In this document: piece by piece, positions 10,692 to 19,589 of the stretch
How positions within the stretch are numbered: position 1 is the stretch's first letter
Layout: each line of letters opens with the position of its first letter
Assembly: GCF_001855555.1 (NCBI RefSeq)
Contig: NZ_MKCT01000059.1
Location: 1-32,671 of the forward strand
From: Chromobacterium sphagni
GTDB lineage: Bacteria > Pseudomonadota > Gammaproteobacteria > Burkholderiales > Chromobacteriaceae
Direction of reading: 5' to 3'
Length of the DNA: 32,671 nt
Notes under the pieces: model-generated
Told to the model about the DNA's origin: nothing
Seen by the model: the letters and a program-made list of their open reading frames with translations, nothing else
Database searches by the model: none
Made by a program: the position numbers and the translations under genes

Positions 10692-11725
10692 TCGGCCTCC
10701 GGCGCGGCGATGCTGTCGCCGACGTAGATGGCGCTGGTGCTGTCCAGCACCAGCGCGTAGGAGACCTTGTCGAACACCCGGTAGACGAACAGCTTGCCGG
10801 CCTGCTCGGTCGGCAGCTGTCCTTGGCGCGGCTTGCCGTCGGCGCCGGTGATAAGGATATTGCCGCCCTTCTTGTAGATGCCGAATACCAGGCCCGGCTC
10901 CATCCCGCTCTGGCTGCCCAGATTGACGGCGACGGTGGAGTACTGCGCCGCGCCGTCTATGCCCTGGTAGGTGCTGATGATCTTGCCGCGCAGGTTTTCC
11001 GGCGGCGGGTGCGGCACATAGCTGACGAACTGCTCCTTGGGCGCGCGCACCAGGCGGTCGCCGATCAGGATCTCCTCGGCCACGCGCCTGACGCGCAGCG
11101 TCTGCACGTCGCGGCCCAGCTTCTCCACCACCAGGTCGCCGCTGTAGGAGGCCTCGATGCCCAGCGCGTTGTTGCTGTCGGGGTCCACCAGCGGCTTGCC
11201 CAGCCGGTACGATTGCCAGGTGCCGCTTTCGCCCACGCCGCTGGCGTAGACCTTGTCGCCCTGGCTGATGCTGATGCGTTCGTCCGGGCCGGCCACCAGC
11301 TGCGGCCCGGTGGCGAATTGCGCGGCATCCACCACCAGCGGTCGGGCGAGGAAGGGTTCTATCACGTCGGCGGGAATGCTGGAGATGGCGCGGTCCAGCT
11401 CTTCCGGCCTGGCCTGCGGCGACAGCTTGACCTCGCGGGTGGCGTCGCTGGCCAGCGACAGTCGCGGCCTGCCGTCGACGTAGTCCAGCACCAGCACGTC
11501 GCCGGGATAGATCCAGTGCGGGCTCTTGACGTCGGCGCGGTTCATCCGCCACAGCTCCGGCCATTGCCACGGGCTTTGCAGATAGCGGCCGGAAATGCCC
11601 CATAGCGTGTCGCCCTTGACCACGGTGTAGCGGCCGGGCGCGTCGGGTTTGACCGTCAGTTCGTCGGAAAAGGCAGGAAGAGCCAGCCCTAGAACCAGAG
11701 CAAGCGATATAATGCGGTTACGCAT
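10688..11725 (-). CDS. tsaP: LysM-domain periplasmic protein, TsaP-like
   Basis: The gene encodes 345 residues. A signal peptide (MRNRIISLALVLGLALPAFS) is followed by a LysM peptidoglycan-binding module (YTVVKGDTLWGISGRYL ... WIYPGDVLVLD) and a long C-terminal domain. In Pseudomonas (PA0020) and Neisseria the gene in this position, next to dprA and divergent from def-fmt, encodes TsaP, which anchors the type IV pilus secretin to peptidoglycan. The same arrangement here supports that name; the C-terminal domain was not checked by alignment. An upstream extension to 11851 in the same frame was rejected because the signal peptide begins at 11725. dprA overlaps its stop by four bases. Confidence 0.88.
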   Translation of the reverse strand: MRNRIISLALVLGLALPAFSDELTVKPDAPGRYTVVKGDTLWGISGRYLQSPWQWPELWRMNRADVKSPHWIYPGDVLVLDYVDGRPRLSLASDATREVKLSPQARPEELDRAISSIPADVIEPFLARPLVVDAAQFATGPQLVAGPDERISISQGDKVYASGVGESGTWQSYRLGKPLVDPDSNNALGIEASYSGDLVVEKLGRDVQTLRVRRVAEEILIGDRLVRAPKEQFVSYVPHPPPENLRGKIISTYQGIDGAAQYSTVAVNLGSQSGMEPGLVFGIYKKGGNILITGADGKPRQGQLPTEQAGKLFVYRVFDKVSYALVLDSTSAIYVGDSIAAPEAE

Positions 11726-11850
11726 GAATGAATCCCAATCTTGGTGCCGGCAGGCCTGGGCCCTGGGCGGGGACGGAACGAAGCTGCGTCGGACTGCTCT
11801 ATTATCGACGCGAGCGCGGCAATACGACAACTTGGAGTGAATAAATACCA

Positions 11851-12354
11851 ATGGCGCTGTTGAACATTTTGCATTACCCGGACGAGAGACTGCACACCGT
11901 GGCCAAGCCGGTGGAGGTTTTCGACGCGGCGTTGCAGCAGCAGATCGACGACATGTTCGAAACCATGTACGAGGCGAAGGGCATAGGCCTGGCGGCGACC
12001 CAGGTGGATCATCATTACCGTCTGGTGGTGATGGACATCTCGGAGGAGCGCGACGAGCGCCGGGTGTTCATCAACCCGGAAATCATCGCCAAGGACGGCG
12101 AAACCGTCTACGAGGAAGGCTGCCTGTCGGTGCCCGGCATCTACGACAAGGTGACCCGCGCCGAGCATGTCAAGGTGAAGGCGCTGGACCGCGACGGCAA
12201 GCCGTTTGAACTGGACGCCGACGGCCTGCTGGCGATCTGCATCCAGCACGAGATCGACCACCTGAACGGCGTGGTATTCGTCGAGCGCTTGTCGCAGCTG
12301 AAGCAGACCCGCATCAAGAGCAAGCTGAAAAAGCGCGAAAAGCAGAATATGTAA
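11851..12354 (+). CDS. def: Peptide deformylase
   Basis: The gene encodes 167 residues of a metalloenzyme that removes the formyl group from nascent protein N-termini. All three catalytic motifs are present: GIGLAATQ (44-51), EGCLSVP (89-95, metal ligand Cys91) and HEIDH (133-137, two metal His and the catalytic Glu). The length matches E. coli Def (169). The ATG has GGAGTGA upstream. It is divergent from tsaP (125 bp apart) and followed by fmt, the functional partner that adds the formyl group. Confidence 0.98.
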   Translation: MALLNILHYPDERLHTVAKPVEVFDAALQQQIDDMFETMYEAKGIGLAATQVDHHYRLVVMDISEERDERRVFINPEIIAKDGETVYEEGCLSVPGIYDKVTRAEHVKVKALDRDGKPFELDADGLLAICIQHEIDHLNGVVFVERLSQLKQTRIKSKLKKREKQNM

Positions 12355-12359
12355 GCACA

Positions 12360-12405
12360 GGCCGGCCTGGAAGCCGGCCGCGACGGCGCTGCCTGGCGGC
12401 GCCGT
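12360..12405 (+). promoter_or_regulatory. Two GC-rich hairpins in the def-fmt gap
   Basis: Two hairpins fill the 72-bp gap: GGCCGGC (12360-12366) with GCCGGCC (12373-12379), and ACGGCGC (12383-12389) with GCGCCGT (12399-12405). No T-tract follows the second, so full termination is unlikely. They may pause transcription, stabilise mRNA ends, or be chance structure in GC-rich DNA. Confidence 0.4.
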
Positions 12406-12426
12406 TGTCGTTGCCAGGGATGAACG

Positions 12427-13350
12427 ATGAAACTGATTTTTGCCGGTACGCCGGAATTCGCCGCCGCCGCGCTGCGGGCGCTGATCGCCGCCGGCCATGA
12501 GATCGCGCTGGTGCTGACCCAGCCCGACCGCCCGGCCGGCCGCGGCATGAAGCTTAAGCCCAGCCCGGTGAAGGAGGTGGCGCTCTCTCACGGCTTGAGG
12601 GTGGAGCAGCCGGAAAAGCTGCGCGGCAACCTGGAGGCGCAGCAGATGCTGCGCGAGGTCGGCGCGGATTTGATGGTGGTGGCCGCCTACGGTCTGATCC
12701 TGCCGCAGGACGTGTTGGAGATCCCGGCGCGCGGCTGTCTCAACATCCACGCGTCGCTGCTGCCGCGCTGGCGCGGCGCCGCGCCGATCCAGCGCGCGAT
12801 CCTGGCCGGCGACGGCGAAACCGGCATTACCATCATGCAGATGGATGTGGGTTTGGACACCGGCGACAGGCTCAGCATCCATCCGCTGGCCATCGCCGCC
12901 GACGAAACCGCGGCCACCCTGCACGACAAGCTGGCGGCTTGCGGCGCGGAGGCGATCGTTTCCACGCTGGAGCGGCTGGACCAGATCCAGCCACTCCAGC
13001 AGCCGGAAGACGGCGTCACCTACGCGCAGAAGCTGTCCAAGGCCGAGGCTGAAGTGGACTGGACGCTGCCGGCCGCCGATATCGCCCGCGCCATCCGCGC
13101 CTACAATCCGGCGCCTGGCGCCTTCACCCAGCTTAACGGCGAGCCGCTGAAGCTGTGGCTGGCCAGCGCTGAGGAGGGCCGCGCCGAACCGGGCGTGGTG
13201 GTGTCCGCCGACGCAGACGGCGTGCTGGTGGGCGCGGGCGACGGCCTGGTGCGGCTGACCCTGCTGCAGGCCGCCGGCGGCAAGCGGCTGGCGGCGCGCG
13301 ATTTTGTCGCCGGCCGCGGCGCGCTGGCGGGAACCCGGCTGGGCGTTTGA
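12427..13350 (+). CDS. fmt: Methionyl-tRNA formyltransferase
   Basis: The gene encodes 307 residues of the enzyme that formylates initiator Met-tRNA using 10-formyltetrahydrofolate. The N-terminal formyltransferase fold has MKLIFAGTPEFAA, NIHASLLPRWRGAAPIQ with catalytic Asn107 and His109, and MQMDVGLDTGD with Asp144. The C-terminal OB-like domain starts near AEVDWTLPAADIARAIRAYNP. E. coli Fmt has 315 residues. It follows def by 72 bp, the classical def-fmt pairing. Confidence 0.98.
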   Translation: MKLIFAGTPEFAAAALRALIAAGHEIALVLTQPDRPAGRGMKLKPSPVKEVALSHGLRVEQPEKLRGNLEAQQMLREVGADLMVVAAYGLILPQDVLEIPARGCLNIHASLLPRWRGAAPIQRAILAGDGETGITIMQMDVGLDTGDRLSIHPLAIAADETAATLHDKLAACGAEAIVSTLERLDQIQPLQQPEDGVTYAQKLSKAEAEVDWTLPAADIARAIRAYNPAPGAFTQLNGEPLKLWLASAEEGRAEPGVVVSADADGVLVGAGDGLVRLTLLQAAGGKRLAARDFVAGRGALAGTRLGV

Positions 13351-13392
13351 GCTTCCAAGCAGTTGGACCACTAAAGCAAATAAGGGTAGAGC

Positions 13393-14250
13393 ATGAACGA
13401 CAACTGGCTGAAGACCACGGTGCTGATGGCCGCGATCATGGCCTTGTTCGCGCTGATAGGCGGCATGATGGGAGGCAAGGCCGGCATGCTGCTGGCGCTG
13501 CTGTTTGGCGGCGGCATGAATCTGTTCGCCTGGTGGAATTCCGACCGCATGGTGCTGTCGATGTACAACGCGCAGGAGGTCGATGCCAACAGCGCGCCCG
13601 AGTTCTACGGCATGGTGGCGGAGCTGGCTCAGCGCGCCGGCCTGCCGATGCCGCGCGTCTACGTCATCCATGAGGAGCAGCCCAACGCCTTCGCCACCGG
13701 CCGCAATCCGGAAAACGCCGCGGTGGCCGCCACCAGCGGCATCATGCGCCTGCTGGACTACCGCGAGCTGCGCGGTGTGATGGCGCACGAGCTGGCGCAC
13801 GTCAAGCATCGCGACACGCTGATCTCCACCATTTCCGCCACCATGGCCGGCGCTATCTCCGCGCTGGCCAACTTCGCGATGTTCTTCGGCGGCCGCGACG
13901 AGAACGGCCAGCCGGTCGGCCTGTTGCCGCGGCTGGCGGTGGCGTTGCTGGCGCCGGTGGCGGCGTCGTTGATCCAGATGGCGATCTCGCGCGCGCGCGA
14001 GTTCGAAGCCGACCGCGGCGGCGCGGAAATCTGCGGCGACCCGCTGGCGCTGGCCTCCGCGCTGCAGAAGATAGAGTATTACGCGCAAGGCATCGCGATG
14101 CCCACCGCCGAGGCCCACCCGGAGACCGCGCAGATGATGATCATCAACCCCTTGTCCGGCGGCGGCGGCCTGGGCGAGCTGTTCCGCACTCATCCGCACA
14201 CCGCCGAGCGCATCGAGCGCTTGAACGCGCTGGCGCGCGGCGTGTATTGA
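13393..14250 (+). CDS. htpX: Membrane zinc metalloprotease HtpX
   Basis: The gene encodes a 285-residue inner-membrane M48 peptidase taking part in membrane-protein quality control. Two N-terminal hydrophobic helices ([20 protein letters not shown] and [16 protein letters not shown]) precede the zinc motif HELAH (132-136); the third ligand is likely Glu205 in REFEADRGG. Two further hydrophobic segments follow HELAH, as in the family. It lies 42 bp after fmt on the same strand, and a terminator follows its stop. Confidence 0.97.
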   Translation: MNDNWLKTTVLMAAIMALFALIGGMMGGKAGMLLALLFGGGMNLFAWWNSDRMVLSMYNAQEVDANSAPEFYGMVAELAQRAGLPMPRVYVIHEEQPNAFATGRNPENAAVAATSGIMRLLDYRELRGVMAHELAHVKHRDTLISTISATMAGAISALANFAMFFGGRDENGQPVGLLPRLAVALLAPVAASLIQMAISRAREFEADRGGAEICGDPLALASALQKIEYYAQGIAMPTAEAHPETAQMMIINPLSGGGGLGELFRTHPHTAERIERLNALARGVY

Positions 14251-14275
14251 ACGCTTATATTGAATCAGCCATAGA

Positions 14276-14307
14276 GGCCAGTTCCATGCGGGACTGGCCT
14301 TGTTTTA
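14276..14307 (+). terminator. Terminator between htpX and rsmB
   Basis: A 10-bp stem (14276-14285 with 14290-14299, one G-T wobble) and ATGC loop are followed by TTGTTTT. This would end or attenuate the def-fmt-htpX transcript just before rsmB. Confidence 0.75.
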
Positions 14308-14321
14308 TCGAAAGAACCACC

Positions 14322-15572
14322 ATGCATCACATCCAGCAACTGGCCGCGGACATCCTGGGCCGCGTCGAGGCCGGCACCACCCTCACCGAGGCCTTGGCCG
14401 CGGCCCACCGCCAGGCGCCCAATCTGTCGGCTTCCGAGCGCGGCGCGCTGCAGGACTTGAGCTATGGCAGCCTGCGCCATCTGGGCACGCTGAGCCATCA
14501 CCTGCGCCAGTTGGTGCCAAAGCCTCTGCCCGAGCCGCAGCTGGAGCGGGTGCTGATCGTCGCCTTCTACCAGCTGCTGCACACCCGCGCCGCCGATTAC
14601 GCGGTGGTCAACGAGGCGGTGACGCTGGCCGGCACCTTGGCCAAGGGCAATTTCAAGGGGCTGGTCAACGGTGTGCTGCGCAACTTCCTGCGCCGGCGCG
14701 AGCAGCTGACCGCGCTTGCCGCGCGCGATCTGGTGGCGAGCAGCAACCACCCCAGCTGGTGGCTGCAGCGGGTGCAGGCCGCCTATCCGGAGCAGTGGCG
14801 GCAGGTGATGGCCGCCGCCAACGCCCATCCGCCGCTGACGCTGCGGGTCAATCGCCGCGATGGTTCGGTCGAGGATTACCTCAAGCGGCTGGATGAGGCC
14901 GGCATGGCGGCGGCGACGCTGGGCGGCGAGGCGGTGCAACTGGCCAAGCCGGTCGCGGTGCGCGAGCTGCCGGGCTTCGCCGACGGCGAGGTGTCGGTGC
15001 AGGACGAAGGCGCGCAGCGCGCCGCGCACTGGTTGGACCTGCAGCCGGGCCTGCGGGTGCTGGACGCCTGCGCCGCGCCCGGCGGCAAGACCGGCCACAT
15101 GCTGGAACTGGCCGACATCGAGGTGACGGCGCTGGATATCGACGCCGCGCGGCTGACCCGGGTGGCCGACAATCTGGAGCGGCTGGGCCTCACCGCCCAG
15201 CTGCGCGAGGCCGATGCCGCCAGGCCGGAGGCATGGTGGGACGGCCGGCCCTTCGACCGCATCCTGGCCGACGTGCCGTGCTCGGCTTCCGGCGTGGTGC
15301 GCCGCCATCCGGACATCAAGTGGCTGCGCCGTCCGGGCGATTTCGCCATGCTGGGCCGCCAGCAGGCCGAGATGGCGGACGCGCTGTGGCCGCTGCTCGC
15401 CAGCGGCGGAAAAATGCTATACGCTACCTGCTCGATTTTTCCCGAAGAAAACCAACAGCAATTGGAAAGCTTCCTGCGGCGCCACCCTGATGCGGCGTGC
15501 CTGAGGCAGGAGCAACTGCTGCCCTGTGAGCGTCATGACGGTTTCTATTACGCGCTGCTTGAGAAGCATTAG
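14322..15572 (+). CDS. rsmB: 16S rRNA m5C967 methyltransferase RsmB
   Basis: The gene encodes 416 residues. RsmB (Sun/Fmu) methylates C967 of 16S rRNA using SAM. An N-terminal NusB-like RNA-binding domain (AADILGRVEAGTTLTEAL, VVNEAVTLAG, FKGLVNGVLRNFLRRRE) precedes the methyltransferase domain with LDACAAPGGKTGHMLEL (SAM site), DVPCSASGVVRRHPDIKWL (one catalytic Cys) and YATCSIFPEENQQQLESFL (second Cys). The ATG at 14322 is used; an upstream in-frame GTG/ATG would translate through the terminator hairpin. The 3' end overlaps the next gene by 38 bases. Confidence 0.97.
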   Translation: MHHIQQLAADILGRVEAGTTLTEALAAAHRQAPNLSASERGALQDLSYGSLRHLGTLSHHLRQLVPKPLPEPQLERVLIVAFYQLLHTRAADYAVVNEAVTLAGTLAKGNFKGLVNGVLRNFLRRREQLTALAARDLVASSNHPSWWLQRVQAAYPEQWRQVMAAANAHPPLTLRVNRRDGSVEDYLKRLDEAGMAAATLGGEAVQLAKPVAVRELPGFADGEVSVQDEGAQRAAHWLDLQPGLRVLDACAAPGGKTGHMLELADIEVTALDIDAARLTRVADNLERLGLTAQLREADAARPEAWWDGRPFDRILADVPCSASGVVRRHPDIKWLRRPGDFAMLGRQQAEMADALWPLLASGGKMLYATCSIFPEENQQQLESFLRRHPDAACLRQEQLLPCERHDGFYYALLEKH

Positions 15573-16131
15573 CCTGGTGTTGGGCCTGCTGTGCTGCCTG
15601 GTTCAGGCGGCACAGGCGGACGCCATCGTTTCGCGCCGCGCCGAGGCCGAAGTGCTGAGCGACGGCACGCTGTCGGTCAGCACCCGTTTCCTGACCAAGC
15701 TCACCCCCAGCCTCAGCGAAGCGCTGCAGCAGGGGGTGGCGCTGGGGTTCCGGCTGGAATTCCAGCTGATCAAGCCGCGCACCACCGCCTACTACCTTTC
15801 GCTGCGCGAGTGGTTCGATCCGCACGCCCAGCTGAGTTTCAAGCTGTCCTACCAGTCGCTGACCGGCCGCTACCGCGTCAGCATCGGCAGCCTGTCCAAC
15901 TATTACCCCAGCCTGCGCGAGGCGCTGGCGGCCATCGGCGCCATCCAGGGCTGGCGCGTGCTCAATCCCGGCACGCTCGACCCCAGAAAGCCCGGCCAGG
16001 TGGCCGGCCAGGTCCGGCTGCTGCTCGACATCGGCGAGCTGCCCAAGCCGTTCCAGATGAACGCGCTGGGTTCGGACGACTGGTCGCTTGATTCCGACTG
16101 GATCAAGCTCGACGTCAAGGACGGCGGCTGA
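15535..16131 (+). CDS. Exported DUF4390 protein
   Basis: The gene encodes 198 residues. A signal sequence (LRSISLVLGLLCCLVQAAQA) is followed by a beta-rich periplasmic domain typical of DUF4390 (STRFLTKLTPSLSEALQQGV, LEFQLIKPRTTAYYLSLREWFD, YQSLTGRYRVSIGSLSNYYPSLREAL). In many betaproteobacteria this family lies directly before ntrY, as here, and its stop codon overlaps the ntrY start (TGATG), so the two are translationally coupled. This suggests a part in NtrY sensing, but that is inference. A GTG at 15526 is an alternative start. Confidence 0.88.
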   Translation: MTVSITRCLRSISLVLGLLCCLVQAAQADAIVSRRAEAEVLSDGTLSVSTRFLTKLTPSLSEALQQGVALGFRLEFQLIKPRTTAYYLSLREWFDPHAQLSFKLSYQSLTGRYRVSIGSLSNYYPSLREALAAIGAIQGWRVLNPGTLDPRKPGQVAGQVRLLLDIGELPKPFQMNALGSDDWSLDSDWIKLDVKDGG

Positions 16132-18242
16132 TGCGCTACGCCACCATCGCGATGGCGACGCTGGGGGCGATCCTGCTCTATCTGCTGGCCGTCGCCACCG
16201 GCAACGCATCCAAGCTCAACGACTACTACTGGTGGGTGTTCGGTCTCAACAGCCTGCTGTTGCTGGCGCTGCTCAGCGTGGTGGGCCGCCAGCTGTGGCG
16301 CTTGCGCCAGCGGGTGAGGAACCGGGTGTTCGGCGCCAAGCTGACGCAGAAGTTGGCGCTGATGTTCGCCGGCGTGGCGCTGGTGCCGGGCCTGCTGGTG
16401 TTCACCGTGTCGGCGCAATTCCTCACCCGCAGCATAGAAAGCTGGTTCGATGTGCGGGTGGAGGCGGCGCTGGACCGCGGCCTGGTGCTGGGCCGCAGCG
16501 CGCTCAACTACGTGCTGGACGATGTCGGCCGCAAGAGCAAGCTGGTGCTGGAGGAGGTGGAGCCGCTGCCCGACAATCTGTTGCCGGCGCGGCTGGAGCG
16601 CCTGCGCGAGCAATTGGGCTTGCGCGAGATCGCCATCTTCGACCGCGGCAACGGCCAAATGCTGGCCTTCGCCTCCGCGTCCTCCCGGCCGCCGCCGCAA
16701 GGGCCGGCGCGCGAGACGCTGCGCGCGGTCAAGCTGCGGTCGCCGCAGCAGAGCATAGAAAACGACGGCAACAGCGGTCTGGTGCTGCGGGTGTTGCTGG
16801 CTTACCGAATGCCGGACGAGCAGGTGAGGGTGCTGCAGCTGCAGCAGATGGCGCCGGCCGACATCAGCCGCGACGCCGAGCAGATCGAGAGCGCCCGCTC
16901 CGAATACCGCCAGCTGCTGCTGTCGCGCCAGGGCCTGCGCACTTTCTACATGCTGACGCTGGCGCTGGCGGTGTTGCTGGCGCTGACAGCGGCGCTGGCC
17001 TTCGCGTTGTTCCTGTCCGAACGATTATCCGCGCCGCTGTCGGAGCTGGCCGCGGGCACGCGCGCGGTGGCGCAGGGCGACTTTTCCAAGCGCCACCCGG
17101 TCTACCGCCGCGATGAACTGGGCATGCTGACCACCCTGTTCAACCGCATGACCCAGCAGTTGGACGAGGCGCGCCAGGTGGCGGACAAGAGCCGCGGCGA
17201 GTTGGAGGGCGGCAAGCTGTACCTGGAGAGCATACTGGCCAACCTGTCGGCGGGGGTGATCGCCTTTGGCCGCGACTGGCAGATCCGCGCCGCCAATACC
17301 AGCGCCTCGCGCATCCTGGGGGTGGAATTCACCCATTTGGCCGAACACCGCTTCCCGGAATGGGGCGAGGTGATGCCGGCGGTGGCGCCGCTGGTGGCGA
17401 CCGTGATGGAGCACGCCGACAGCGATGTGGAGAGCGACTGGCAGACCCAGCTGAACTACGAGACCAGCCAGGGCGAACGCACCTTGCTGGTGCGCGGCGC
17501 GCGGTTGCCGGAACACTCCAGCGACGGCTATGTGCTGGTGTTCGACGACATCACCGAGCTGGCGCGCGCCCAGCGCGACGCCGCCTGGGGCGAGGTGGCC
17601 AAGCGGCTGGCGCACGAGATCCGCAATCCGCTGACGCCGATCCAGCTGTCGGCGGAGCGGCTGGCGATGAAGCTGGCCGACAAGCTGGACGGCAACGACG
17701 CCGACATGCTCAAACGCTCCACCGACACCATCATCAAGCAGGTGGGCGCGTTGAAAAGCATGGTGGACGCTTTCCGCGATTATGCCCGCGCGCCGCGGAT
17801 CAAACTGGTCAAACTTGACCTTAATCAGGTGATCCGCGAGGTGATGACCCTTTACGAATCCAATCCTGCTGTTAAGATTGCGCTGGACGAGGTTCCGCTG
17901 ATGATCATGGGCGACGCCGCCCTGCTTCGGCAGGTGTTGCACAACCTGATGCAGAACGCCCAGGATGCAGTCCTTGACGTTGGCATCCCGATGATTCAAA
18001 TTAGCAGCCGACAAGAAGAAGGAAACGTGCTCGTTTGCGTCGAGGACAATGGCGCGGGCTTCAACCCCGACATCCTTAGACGCGCGTTCGAGCCTTATGT
18101 GACCAGTAAAGCCAAGGGAACCGGTCTTGGACTGGCCGTGGTCAAGAAGATTATGGAAGAACACCATGGACAGGTCATTTTGGGGAATGCCGAACAGCAA
18201 GGTGCGCGCGTCCTTCTTTCCCTGCCATTGCTGGAGGCCTAA
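16131..18242 (+). CDS. ntrY: Sensor histidine kinase NtrY
   Basis: The gene encodes 703 residues. The N-terminus has three hydrophobic helices (residues about 1-22, 30-52, 75-95), a periplasmic stretch, and a fourth helix (TFYMLTLALAVLLALTAALAFALFL) leading into a HAMP domain (LSELAAGTRAVAQGDFS). A PAS domain follows, then the HisKA motif KRLAHEIRNPLTPIQLS with phospho-acceptor His495, and the ATPase elements NLMQNAQDAV, VEDNGAGF and KGTGLGLAVVKKI. The family senses nitrogen, redox or envelope cues in proteobacteria. It overlaps both DUF4390 and ntrX by one base. The first two thirds are extremely GC-rich; the last 400 bp use a broader codon set. Confidence 0.97.
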   Translation: MRYATIAMATLGAILLYLLAVATGNASKLNDYYWWVFGLNSLLLLALLSVVGRQLWRLRQRVRNRVFGAKLTQKLALMFAGVALVPGLLVFTVSAQFLTRSIESWFDVRVEAALDRGLVLGRSALNYVLDDVGRKSKLVLEEVEPLPDNLLPARLERLREQLGLREIAIFDRGNGQMLAFASASSRPPPQGPARETLRAVKLRSPQQSIENDGNSGLVLRVLLAYRMPDEQVRVLQLQQMAPADISRDAEQIESARSEYRQLLLSRQGLRTFYMLTLALAVLLALTAALAFALFLSERLSAPLSELAAGTRAVAQGDFSKRHPVYRRDELGMLTTLFNRMTQQLDEARQVADKSRGELEGGKLYLESILANLSAGVIAFGRDWQIRAANTSASRILGVEFTHLAEHRFPEWGEVMPAVAPLVATVMEHADSDVESDWQTQLNYETSQGERTLLVRGARLPEHSSDGYVLVFDDITELARAQRDAAWGEVAKRLAHEIRNPLTPIQLSAERLAMKLADKLDGNDADMLKRSTDTIIKQVGALKSMVDAFRDYARAPRIKLVKLDLNQVIREVMTLYESNPAVKIALDEVPLMIMGDAALLRQVLHNLMQNAQDAVLDVGIPMIQISSRQEEGNVLVCVEDNGAGFNPDILRRAFEPYVTSKAKGTGLGLAVVKKIMEEHHGQVILGNAEQQGARVLLSLPLLEA

Positions 18243-19510
18243 TGCGTAGCAGCGATATTTTGATTGTGGACGACGAGATCGGTATCCGAGAACTGCTCTC
18301 CGAGATCCTGCAGGACGAAGGTTATACCGTGGCCTTGGCGGAAAACGCCGAGGTGGCGCGGCAGTTGCGCAACCAGACGCGCCCCGCGCTGGTGCTGCTC
18401 GATATCTGGATGCCTGACTGCGACGGCGTCACCCTGCTGAAGGAATGGGCCAAGTCCGGTCTGCTCAACATGCCGGTGGTGATGATGTCGGGCCACGCCA
18501 GCATAGACACCGCGGTGGAGGCCACCCGCATCGGCGCCTTCGACTTCCTGGAGAAGCCGATCGCCCTGCAAAAGCTGCTGACCACGGTGCAGCGCGCGCT
18601 GAAGTACGGCGACATGCAGGCCAACACCTCGCTGAATCTGGACAAGCTGGGCCGCAGCGAGCCTATCCAGGAGCTTAAGCGCCAGCTGGAGCGCGTCGCC
18701 AAGGTCAAGTCGCCGGTGCTGCTGACCGGCGAGTCCGGCTCCGGCTTCGAGCTGGTGGCGCGCTTCTTTCACCAGGGCAATACGCCCTGGGTGACGCCGG
18801 CCAAGCTGGAGCAGCTGGCTGACGCGCCGCTGGAGCTCTTGCAGAAGGCCAACAACGGCGTGCTGTATCTGCCGGAAATCGGCCAGTACAGCCGCCGCGT
18901 GCAGCAGGGCCTGTTGTTCCTGCTGTCCAAGCTCGACCGCTTCAATGTGCGTCTGCTCTGTTCTTGCAGCCGTCCGCTGCAGGAGCTGCTGGTGGACCCG
19001 GAGTGCGACAACCGCCTGCTGACCGCGCTGTCCAGCGTGATCGTGCCGATTCCGCCGCTGCGCGAGCACTCGGAAGACATCACCTTCATCGCCGAGCAGA
19101 TCCTGGTGGAGCTGGTGGAGTCCAAGCAGGTGCCGGCGCGCAAACTGACCACCGCGGCGCTCAACGCGATGCGCCAGTACGACTGGCCGGGCAATCTGGA
19201 GCAGCTGCGCAGCATTATCAAGAGCCTGGCGCTGACCGCCGAATCGGACGAAGTGGACGCCGGCGAAGTCAACAAGGTGCTGGCGCAGTTCCGCCACGAA
19301 AAGCCGGTGGAGGAGTCGGGCTTCGACTTCAACATCCCGCTGCGCGAATTGCGCGAACAGCTGGAGCGCCGCTATTTCGAGTATCACATCTCGCTGGAGA
19401 ACGGCAATATGAGCCGGGTGGCGCAGAAAGTGGGCCTGGAGCGCACCCACCTCTACCGCAAGCTGAAGCAGCTGGGCATCAAGTTCGCCCGCAAGGTGGC
19501 GGAGGAGTAA
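18242..19510 (+). CDS. ntrX: Response regulator NtrX with a degenerate AAA+ domain
   Basis: The gene encodes 422 residues. The receiver domain is intact: acidic pair DD(10-11), phospho-acceptor Asp54 (LVLLDIWMPD), Thr/Ser switch region MMSGH and Lys105 (FLEKPI). The central domain aligns with the sigma-54 activator family but is shortened and damaged: Walker A reads GESGSGFE with Phe169 where Lys is required, Walker B reads VLYLPEI with Pro in place of Asp, and the GAFTGA loop that contacts sigma-54 is missing. The C-terminal Fis-type helix-turn-helix (NMSRVAQKVGLERTHLYRKL) looks intact. It is therefore expected to act as a DNA-binding regulator without ATP-driven sigma-54 activation. It is coupled to ntrY by a one-base overlap. 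Confidence 0.96.
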   Translation: MRSSDILIVDDEIGIRELLSEILQDEGYTVALAENAEVARQLRNQTRPALVLLDIWMPDCDGVTLLKEWAKSGLLNMPVVMMSGHASIDTAVEATRIGAFDFLEKPIALQKLLTTVQRALKYGDMQANTSLNLDKLGRSEPIQELKRQLERVAKVKSPVLLTGESGSGFELVARFFHQGNTPWVTPAKLEQLADAPLELLQKANNGVLYLPEIGQYSRRVQQGLLFLLSKLDRFNVRLLCSCSRPLQELLVDPECDNRLLTALSSVIVPIPPLREHSEDITFIAEQILVELVESKQVPARKLTTAALNAMRQYDWPGNLEQLRSIIKSLALTAESDEVDAGEVNKVLAQFRHEKPVEESGFDFNIPLRELREQLERRYFEYHISLENGNMSRVAQKVGLERTHLYRKLKQLGIKFARKVAEE

Positions 19511-19530
19511 GCGCCGCAAGTCGCTTATCG

Positions 19531-19563
19531 ACGCCAGCCCTTCGCGGCTGGCGTTTTGCTTTT
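19531..19563 (+). terminator. Terminator after ntrX
   Basis: A perfect 9-bp stem (19531-19539 with 19546-19554), 6-base loop, and a TTTGCTTTT tail form a strong intrinsic terminator closing the rsmB-ntrX unit. Confidence 0.9.
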
Positions 19564-19589
19564 GCGGGATTCAAGGATTGAGGTTGGCG

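Noticed and set aside
10692-11603. N-terminal extension of dprA upstream of its ATG
   Set aside because: The frame stays open through tsaP only because of GC bias. DprA homology starts at 10691, where the ATG overlaps the tsaP stop.
11689-14199. 836-codon open frame on the minus strand opposite def, fmt and htpX
   Set aside because: High-GC codon use leaves antisense frames open. The translation is rich in His, Arg and Gln with no domain, while the plus strand carries three unmistakable enzymes.
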